NCBI GenBank assembly: GCA_043820045.1
Contig: JBDREF010000355.1
Coordinates: forward strand, 1 to 9,048
Direction of reading: 5' to 3'
DNA length: 9,048 bases
DNA from: JBDREF01 sp043820045
GTDB lineage: Bacteria; Planctomycetota; Phycisphaerae; Sedimentisphaerales; Anaerobacaceae
Shown: positions 1-5,030 of the stretch, piece after piece
Layout of the letters: each line of letters begins with the position of its first letter
Numbering within the stretch: the first letter of the stretch is position 1
Made by a program: the position numbers and the translations under genes
Notes under the pieces: model-generated
Seen by the model: only the letters and a program-made list of their open reading frames with translations
Told to the model about the DNA's origin: nothing
Database searches by the model: none

Positions 1-306
1 AAGGCCGAGCCGGGCGGATTGACTTTGGAAAAGCTCGCGCTTGATTTCAGAGACAACCTGTATTTCTCGGGCCCCGGGCAGGACCTGTTCAACTGGGGCG
101 TCACATGGAAAGAGCATAAAAGGTATGGGCAACTGGATGAAGTGCGGGATGCCCTCAACCTCGAACGGGGCAGCAAGTCGGCCGAGTTGGTCTTCAAGGA
201 CTTCTCGGGTCTGGATCTCCGCGTGCCCGCCGACAGCCCGGCAATCACAATGCGATGCTACCCACAAGGCCATATCCCCGGCGTAAAATTGGGCGTGCTT
301 GAGTAA
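1..306 (+). CDS. C-terminal end of a probable secreted beta-helix/carbohydrate-active protein (partial)
   Basis: The frame is open from the first base to the TAA at 304-306, giving about 101 residues of a protein whose start lies outside the window. The visible part has no membrane segment. Its last third (DLRVPADSPA, then CYPQGHIPGVKLG near the end) resembles the closing strand of right-handed parallel beta-helix proteins, where a 'DFR..P.SPA' phrase is followed by a 'G.....G' ending. Such proteins are abundant in Phycisphaerae and are often polysaccharide lyases or glycoside hydrolases. An aromatic stretch (LFNWGVTWKEH, about residues 29-39) would suit a surface-exposed or substrate-binding region. 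The family call is inference from the tail alone; no catalytic residue can be identified. That it is a real gene is fairly sure, because the reading frame is fully open and it ends cleanly before a non-coding gap. Confidence 0.6.
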   Translation, partial: KAEPGGLTLEKLALDFRDNLYFSGPGQDLFNWGVTWKEHKRYGQLDEVRDALNLERGSKSAELVFKDFSGLDLRVPADSPAITMRCYPQGHIPGVKLGVLE

Positions 307-350
307 ACGCGAAGAATCTACGAATTTCATGAAGCGAATCAAGACACTGC

Positions 351-521
351 ATTGGCAACGAGCCACCCATCCGCCGATATTGTGTAGCCGGGTCTCCAGA
401 TATTCCGATGTCTTATCAAGCCCCCCCGGAGAAAAGAGCTTTTTCCTTGTCTTGGTTTGAGGGCGAGATTAGAATCCGCCTCTTATGAAAAGGGCAAGTA
501 TCGTCAGTATTGGCAACGAGC
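351..521 (+). repeat. 13-nt direct repeat, one copy upstream of cinA and one in its 5' coding end
   Basis: The string ATTGGCAACGAGC occurs at 351-363 and again at 509-521. The second copy encodes part of the SIGNEL motif of CinA. Each copy lies about 22-24 bases after an ATGAA (329 and 485), so the first could be a decayed partial copy of the start of cinA. The short ORF from 329 shows no CinA-like protein sequence. A 13-mer repeat somewhere in 9 kb is not rare by chance, so only the closeness of the copies makes it notable. Confidence 0.4.
447..475 (+). promoter_or_regulatory. Candidate sigma-70-type promoter of cinA, near-leaderless
   Basis: A -35 box TTGTCT (447-452, 4 of 6 matches to consensus) and a -10 box TAGAAT (470-475, 5 of 6) are separated by 17 bases. 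A start of transcription about 7 bases after the -10 box would fall near 482, only about 3 bases before the cinA ATG at 485. No Shine-Dalgarno sequence is visible in front of that ATG (the sequence there is CCGCCTCTT), which fits a leaderless message. The boxes are read by eye; the planctomycete consensus may differ. Confidence 0.4.
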
Positions 522-1720
522 TTCTTAACGGGCAAACGGTTAATAGCAACGCCGCATATCTGGGCGAAGAATTGCTGAGAATCGGAATACCGGTGGCCAG
601 CTCTTACGCCGTGGCGGATGAGGTGGACGCGATTGTTCGAGCGTTCGATCTGGCCTGTTACGATGCCGATGTGGTTTTGGCGACCGGGGGATTGGGGCCG
701 ACCGATGACGATTTGACGAGGCAGGCGATGGCGAAGTTCCTCGGCGTCGAGTTGGAGCTGCACAACGACCTTCTGGATAAAATACAGAATTTCTTCAATC
801 GCCTGAATCGGCGAATGCCCGAGAGAAACAAGATTCAGGCGTATATTCCAGCGGGAGCAGGAGCTTTGCCGAACATTGGTACGGCGCCGGGAATCCGGGC
901 TGAATCGAGGGGCAAATTGTTCTTTGCCCTACCGGGTGTGCCGCTGGAAATGAAGCGGATGTTTGAAGAATCGCTTCTTCCCGAGCTGAAGGGGTTCGCC
1001 GGCGGACAGGCCGTGGCCGTGCGGAAACTCAAGTGCTTCGGGGCAGGCGAATCGACGATCGCAGAATTGCTCGGCAACACGATGGAGCGAGGCCGAAATC
1101 CTCTGGTCAACTGCACCGTTACCTCCGGCATTATCACCCTGCACATCATCGCCGCGGCGGAAAACGAAGCCGAAGCCGAAGCGATGGCCGACAAGGACGA
1201 ACAGTCGCTGCGAAGCACGCTCGGAGAGCTGGTTTACGGTACGGCCGATCAGAGCCTGGCCGAGGTGGTGGGCGAAGCATTGGCCCAAGAGGGAAAGACG
1301 GTCGCCGTGGCCGAATCCTGCACAGGGGGTTACCTGGCAAAGCTGCTGACGGACATCCCCGGAGCGAGCAGGTACTTCACGCACGGCTGGATCACTTACA
1401 GCAACGAGGCAAAGACCGCCGAACTCGACGTACCGGACGATTTGATCGAAAAACACGGAGCTGTCAGCGAGCAGGTGGCCGAGTCCATGGCTCGGGGCGC
1501 CAGAAGAAAGGCCGGTACAGATTTTGCAATTGGCATAACCGGTATAGCCGGTCCGGGCGGCGCAACCGAACAAAAGCCGGCAGGATTGGTATATATCAGT
1601 GTTGATTCGGATCAAGGCTGCTATACTGAACGCTGCCTTTTCTCGTACGACAGACGGTTCGTGCGCCTTCGATCCGCGCAAACTGCCCTGAATATGCTCC
1701 GACTAAAATTGAATAATTGA
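485..1720 (+). CDS. cinA: CinA family protein (nicotinamide-nucleotide amidase, competence/damage-inducible protein A)
   Basis: The protein has 411 residues, the usual length for two-domain CinA. The N-terminal part is a MoaB/MogA-like molybdopterin-binding fold (COG1058): SIGNELLNGQ at residues 8-17 and the signature TGGLGPTDDD at 67-76. ALPGVPLEM at 148-156 belongs to the same fold. The C-terminal part is the PncC/CinA amidase domain, with AESCTGG at 276-282 (probable catalytic Ser278), TYSNEAK at 304-310 and GITGIAGPGG at 350-359. By family knowledge, the C-terminal domain hydrolyses nicotinamide mononucleotide to nicotinate mononucleotide and ammonia in pyridine-nucleotide salvage, and the N-terminal domain of many CinA proteins has ADP-ribose pyrophosphatase (COG1058) activity. 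It is cytosolic. The ATG at 485 places the SIGNELL strand at the normal distance from the N-terminus although no ribosome binding site precedes it. The TGA stop at 1718-1720 lies inside the -35 box of the next promoter. Both domains appear intact. Confidence 0.95.
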   Translation: MKRASIVSIGNELLNGQTVNSNAAYLGEELLRIGIPVASSYAVADEVDAIVRAFDLACYDADVVLATGGLGPTDDDLTRQAMAKFLGVELELHNDLLDKIQNFFNRLNRRMPERNKIQAYIPAGAGALPNIGTAPGIRAESRGKLFFALPGVPLEMKRMFEESLLPELKGFAGGQAVAVRKLKCFGAGESTIAELLGNTMERGRNPLVNCTVTSGIITLHIIAAAENEAEAEAMADKDEQSLRSTLGELVYGTADQSLAEVVGEALAQEGKTVAVAESCTGGYLAKLLTDIPGASRYFTHGWITYSNEAKTAELDVPDDLIEKHGAVSEQVAESMARGARRKAGTDFAIGITGIAGPGGATEQKPAGLVYISVDSDQGCYTERCLFSYDRRFVRLRSAQTALNMLRLKLNN

Positions 1721-1745
1721 CTCACCGCGCAGGAAATGTTATAAT
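1717..1745 (+). promoter_or_regulatory. Strong sigma-70-type promoter with extended -10, driving pilB-pilT
   Basis: A -35 box TTGACT (1717-1722, 5 of 6) and a perfect -10 box TATAAT (1740-1745) are spaced by exactly 17 bases. The -10 box is preceded by TG at 1737-1738, giving the extended TGnTATAAT form. The -35 box contains the TGA stop codon of cinA. Transcription would begin near 1752, leaving a leader of about 30 bases before the pilB ATG at 1782. The leader holds GAGGAG at 1773-1778 as the ribosome binding site, with a rather short 3-base spacer. This is the best promoter in the window and suggests that pilB-pilT is transcribed independently of cinA. Confidence 0.7.
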
Positions 1746-1781
1746 GGCCATGACTGGGGCACGCAGAATTTTGAGGAGAAT

Positions 1782-3518
1782 ATGGCGCAAAAACGCAGGC
1801 ATTTGGGTGAAATACTTTACAAGGCCGGGCTGGTAAAAAAGGAGGCTCTTATAAAGGCCATTAAGGCCTCAAAGAGCAACAGGAAGAGGCTCGGCGAGAT
1901 ATTGCTCGAACAGGGCCTATTAGACGAAGAAAACCTGGCCAAATGCCTCGCCACACAGCTCGGTTTGGACTATGTGAACCCGGACACTGCTTCTATTTCA
2001 CCCGATGCGGCCAAGCTGATTCCGGAAGAAATCATAAAAAAGCACAATATCATCCCTCTGGAAATGAACAACGGAAGACTTAGGGTAATCGTCAGCGATC
2101 CGTCAGATCTGGAGATGATAGACGCAATCCGCTTCCGTCTGAATACCGAACCGCAGTTCTGTCTTGCGAGCCCTACAAAGATCCGCTCTTTCATCGAGAA
2201 TTCATTCGATCAGACAAGGAAAGAAGATGACGACAGACTCAGACACAGCATCGATGCGACCGCCGCCGAACTGGCGGAAGTTGGTCACGAGCTGGAGGCC
2301 GAAATGCTTCGCACCGAGGCAGGTGGGGGCGACGACGATGCCCCCATTATCAGATTGGTGAACCTGATAATAGACAACGCCTACTACATGCGAGCCAGCG
2401 ATATACATCTTGAGCCGATGGCCGATAGGGTGCGAGTAAGATACCGCGTCGATGGCGTTTGTCTGGAGCGGGACAATATCCCCAAGAGCATGCAGGCTCC
2501 GCTTGTTACGCGTTTCAAGATCCTCTCCGGCATGGACATAGCCGAAAAAAGATTGCCGCAGGACGGCCGTATCAAACGTGAGATCGGAGGCCAGGACATT
2601 GACTTTCGTGTTTCGTCTTTGCCAGGCGTGCATGGGCCAAGTGTAGTGCTGCGAATCCTGCGCCCGGATGCTGTGAATATCGGCATCGAATCGTTAGGCT
2701 TTGAACAGGACAATTACGCACAGTTCCAACGTATAATCAAGAGACCGAATGGCATCTTTTTGGTTACGGGGCCGACGGGTAGTGGAAAGACTACGACTCT
2801 GTACGCAGCATTGCAGGAACTCAACAAACCTGATAAAAAAATCATCACGGCTGAAGACCCGGTGGAATACAACTTCGCCGGCATGAATCAGTGTCAGGTC
2901 AGAGACGAGATCGATTTGTCGTTTGACAAGATTCTAAGGGCAATGCTCCGACAGGCTCCCAATATCATATTGGTCGGTGAAATCCGAGACGGCGTCGTGG
3001 CCGACGTGGCAATTCAGGCGGCGCTTACGGGACACTTGGTCTTCAGCACGCTGCACACTAATGATGCCCCGAGCGCTATTACGCGTCTGATTGATATGGG
3101 CGTCAAGCCGTTTCTCGTGGCCAGCTCTATACAGGCCATCATGGCGCAGAGACTTGTCAGGGTCATATGCAAGAAATGTAAAACGGTCAACAATGAGCCG
3201 GATCTGCAGCACTTGCAGGCTCTCAGAATCAATCCGAAGGAACTCGAGAAACATCCCGTATACAAAGGAGCCGGATGCAGTCAGTGTCAGAATACCGGCT
3301 ACAAAGGGCGAATTGCCATATTTGAGATGTTTGAAATGAACAATGAAATAAGAGAGCTGGCATTTACGAAGGCGCCAACCACCGAGCTGAGAAAAGCAGC
3401 GAAGGCGGGTGGTATGAAGACGCTGATGGAAGACGGCAAGCTCAAAATATTCAAAGGAACGACGACACCGGCTGAGGTGGTGAGAATAACCCAGACAGAA
3501 GGTGCCGTGGTAGATTAA
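1782..3518 (+). CDS. pilB: Type IV pilus assembly ATPase PilB / type II secretion ATPase GspE family
   Basis: The 578-residue length is typical of PilB. The N-terminus is an MshEN-type domain made of two 24-residue motifs, at 7-30 and 36-59, with a 5-residue spacer. The ATPase core follows: ASDIHLEP at 205-212, the Walker A GPTGSGKTT at 330-338, the Asp box ITAEDPVEY at 355-363, the Walker B IILVGEIRD at 395-403 and the His box STLHTNDA at 422-429. A zinc tetracysteine, CKKC (463-466) and CSQC (499-502), is the mark of PilB/GspE and is absent from PilT. By family knowledge, the hexamer uses ATP at the cytoplasmic face of the inner membrane to polymerise pilin through the PilC/GspF platform. 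It has its own promoter and lies 31 bp before pilT, which favours a pilus role over type II secretion. PilC, pilins and secretin are not in the window. All ATPase residues look intact. Confidence 0.95.
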   Translation: MAQKRRHLGEILYKAGLVKKEALIKAIKASKSNRKRLGEILLEQGLLDEENLAKCLATQLGLDYVNPDTASISPDAAKLIPEEIIKKHNIIPLEMNNGRLRVIVSDPSDLEMIDAIRFRLNTEPQFCLASPTKIRSFIENSFDQTRKEDDDRLRHSIDATAAELAEVGHELEAEMLRTEAGGGDDDAPIIRLVNLIIDNAYYMRASDIHLEPMADRVRVRYRVDGVCLERDNIPKSMQAPLVTRFKILSGMDIAEKRLPQDGRIKREIGGQDIDFRVSSLPGVHGPSVVLRILRPDAVNIGIESLGFEQDNYAQFQRIIKRPNGIFLVTGPTGSGKTTTLYAALQELNKPDKKIITAEDPVEYNFAGMNQCQVRDEIDLSFDKILRAMLRQAPNIILVGEIRDGVVADVAIQAALTGHLVFSTLHTNDAPSAITRLIDMGVKPFLVASSIQAIMAQRLVRVICKKCKTVNNEPDLQHLQALRINPKELEKHPVYKGAGCSQCQNTGYKGRIAIFEMFEMNNEIRELAFTKAPTTELRKAAKAGGMKTLMEDGKLKIFKGTTTPAEVVRITQTEGAVVD

Positions 3519-3549
3519 GAAGATAGGTATAGTTGTTGGAGATTTTTGA

Positions 3550-4704
3550 ATGGCGACTGTAAATATGGACAGGCTACTGCAGGCCTGCGTTGCACAAGGG
3601 GCCTCAGACATACACCTTACGACGGGGCGTCCGCCGGTATTGAGGATAGACGGCCACCTGAGATCTTTGGAGACCAAGGTTCTCGAGCCTGATGATACCG
3701 ACGCTTTGGTGCGAAGCATCACGCCGGACCGGAACCAGCAGGAACTTCAGGAAGAGGGTGGAACAGACTTCGGCTTCGCCTTTGGCGACCAAGGGAGATT
3801 TCGCGTCGCTGTTTTTCGGCAGAAAGGTAATCTTGCGATGGTCCTGCGCCTTATTCCATCGAAAATGCTGACCTTCGATGAAATCGGCTTGCCAAAAATC
3901 TGCCAGGCGTTGTGCCGCAGGCCCAGAGGCATGTTCCTGGTTACAGGCCCAACCGGATGTGGCAAAACGACCACCCTCGCTACCATGATAAACTATATTA
4001 ACGACAATTTCGACCGCCATATCATCACCGTCGAAGAACCGATAGAGTACTACCATAACCATAAGAAATCAATTATCAACCAGCGGTCGGTCGGTCAAGA
4101 TGTCTCGAGCTTCTCCGAGGCGTTGAAGCGCGTCTTAAGGCAGGACCCCGACGTGATTCTGGTGGGTGAATTGCGTGACCTTGAGACAATCGAGGCTGCC
4201 GTAAGGGCTGCCGAAACAGGTCACCTCGTGTTCAGTACGGTGCATACGACAAGCGCCGCAGGGACTATTACCAGATTGATCGACGTCTTCCCGGTGAGCC
4301 AGCAGGAACAAATTCGCATCCAATTGAGTTCCAATTTGATAGCCGTGCTCAGTCAGGCCCTTTGTCCTTTGGCCACGGGCAAAGGAAGAGTGGCGGCTTA
4401 CGAGTTTATGGTCGTAACGCCCGCCATTGCCAACCTAATCCGTGAGAACAAGACCTACCGCATCGATTCCAGCATTCAAACAGGCAAGAAGCTTGGAATG
4501 CAGCTCCTCGACGAGCATCTCTGGCAGCTCTACGACGTAGGCAGGATAACCCTTGAAGAGATGTTGGACAAGAGCCGCCAGCCGGGCGCCCTGCAGGATA
4601 AGGCCATGGCAAAAATCGAGGCTATGAGAGGGGGCAAACACAAGCACAAGAAGAAAGCGGCGCAGCAGGAAATGGAGGATCTGGGGCAAATTCTCAGGTC
4701 CTAA
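3550..4704 (+). CDS. pilT: Type IV pilus retraction ATPase PilT (twitching motility)
   Basis: This 384-residue protein begins with the PAS-like N-domain of PilT (ASDIHLTTGRPP, residues 18-29). It carries the Walker A GPTGCGKTT at 133-141, the Asp box ITVEEPIEY at 159-167, the Walker B VILVGELRD at 202-210 and the His box STVHTTSA at 229-236. The run NQRSVGQD (177-184) and the C-terminal IANLIREN (293-300), which matches the PilT 'AIRAGK' helix region, separate it from PilB, as does the lack of a tetracysteine. By family knowledge it depolymerises the pilus, giving twitching, DNA uptake and surface sensing. The ATG at 3550 has GGAG at 3538-3541, 8 bases upstream. The last ~25 residues form an extension with a basic patch GGKHKHKKKAAQQ, beyond the usual PilT end; its role is unknown. 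It is probably co-transcribed with pilB. Confidence 0.95.
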   Translation: MATVNMDRLLQACVAQGASDIHLTTGRPPVLRIDGHLRSLETKVLEPDDTDALVRSITPDRNQQELQEEGGTDFGFAFGDQGRFRVAVFRQKGNLAMVLRLIPSKMLTFDEIGLPKICQALCRRPRGMFLVTGPTGCGKTTTLATMINYINDNFDRHIITVEEPIEYYHNHKKSIINQRSVGQDVSSFSEALKRVLRQDPDVILVGELRDLETIEAAVRAAETGHLVFSTVHTTSAAGTITRLIDVFPVSQQEQIRIQLSSNLIAVLSQALCPLATGKGRVAAYEFMVVTPAIANLIRENKTYRIDSSIQTGKKLGMQLLDEHLWQLYDVGRITLEEMLDKSRQPGALQDKAMAKIEAMRGGKHKHKKKAAQQEMEDLGQILRS

Positions 4705-4914
4705 GAAGGTTATCCATACAAGCGCGGGGAAGTACAGCAACCGACCGCACGCTCACCTGCGAAGGTGGCGCCAGGAACGGCACAATTCTTGAATAGGCCC
4801 CGAAACAAGCGTTCTTGCAACCTATGTTCCGCCTGGTGGATAGTCTTTGCGCTTGCCGGAGGACTCAGTACCCAGAAATACAAAAATAATCCTTGCTCTC
4901 CACGGCTAAGGTGC
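4705..4914 (+). other. Non-coding gap with possible structured RNA
   Basis: No convincing gene lies between pilT and the EF-G-like gene. Several complementary segments are visible. CAAGCGC (4719-4725) matches GCGCTTG (4849-4855), which could close a domain. A hairpin CACCT-GCGA-AGGTG (4754-4767) has a GNRA-type loop, with weaker pairing outside it. CGCCAGG (4769-4775) pairs with CCTGGTG (4832-4838) with one G-U. A small hairpin CAAG-CGTT-CTTG lies at 4806-4817. Some of these could coexist in one fold on the + strand. The motifs of the TPP, FMN, SAM, cobalamin, glycine and c-di-GMP riboswitches, the SRP RNA core and a tRNA were looked for and not found. It may be a small RNA, a pilT 3' UTR or a 5' leader for the GTPase gene. 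No clear promoter was found at its start. Confidence 0.35.
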
Positions 4915-4960
4915 GGTATCATACCCTTTTTTGATATCAAGAAAGGGTATTTCTCTTTTC
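4915..4960 (+). terminator. Near-perfect 30-bp palindrome followed by a T-rich run (terminator or operator)
   Basis: Bases 4921-4950 form two 15-base arms, ATACCCTTTTTTGAT and ATCAAGAAAGGGTAT, complementary except at one position that becomes a U-G pair in RNA. The run TTCTCTTTTC (4951-4960) follows, so a Rho-independent terminator for pilT or for a small RNA is plausible, although the stem is rich in A-U pairs. GGTAT at 4915-4919 forms with ATACC (4921-4925) a second, overlapping short palindrome. A two-fold symmetric site centred on GATATC could instead bind a dimeric regulator. The sequence alone does not decide between these. Confidence 0.45.
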
Positions 4961-4984
4961 AAAGCGTGTCTTTTCCCCGCTTTG
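4960..4984 (+). repeat. 7-bp inverted repeat in the leader of the EF-G-like gene
   Basis: CAAAGCG (4960-4966) and CGCTTTG (4978-4984) are perfectly complementary around an 11-base pyrimidine-rich loop. The element begins at the end of the T-rich run after the large palindrome and ends 46 bases before the GTG start. It has no T-tract after it, so it is not a simple terminator. It may be a leader hairpin or chance. Confidence 0.3.
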
Positions 4985-5017
4985 CAGGAAGATCGGTTTA
5001 TTAGGAATAAGCTTTTT

Positions 5018-5022
5018 GGAGG
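5018..5022 (+). promoter_or_regulatory. Ribosome binding site fixing the GTG start of the EF-G-like gene
   Basis: A full GGAGG lies 8 bases before the GTG at 5031. The longer frame begins with a TTG at 5016, which overlaps this site and has no ribosome binding site of its own, so the GTG is preferred. Confidence 0.75.
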
Positions 5023-5030
5023 CTTCAAAA

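Noticed and set aside
428..446. GGAGAAAAGAGCTTTTTCC as a terminator of the first gene
   Set aside because: The only helix is short, AT-rich and would need a 2-base loop; it lies over 120 bases after the stop and is not followed by a T-run.
929..1681. 250-residue - strand reading frame opposite cinA
   Set aside because: It is the antisense shadow of a clearly coding cinA and has no domain of its own. The same applies to the long antisense frames opposite pilB, pilT and the GTPase gene.
1782..4704. The two secretion-type ATPases as the core of a new secretion or conjugation system
   Set aside because: The pair has standard PilB and PilT motifs, order and spacing, so a type IV pilus motor explains it; no unusual partner gene is nearby.
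4835..4852. Possible sigma-54 (-24/-12) promoter
   Set aside because: GG and GC elements are present, but their spacing is 11 or 14 rather than the required 12 bases.
4710..4940. 76-residue - strand reading frame in the same gap
   Set aside because: No ribosome binding site or recognisable domain was seen; its start lies inside the palindrome, and it would be the only minus-strand gene in the window.
4765..5004. 79-residue + strand reading frame in the gap after pilT
   Set aside because: Its composition looks random, the GTG start has no properly spaced ribosome binding site, it runs through the large palindrome, and no family was recognised.
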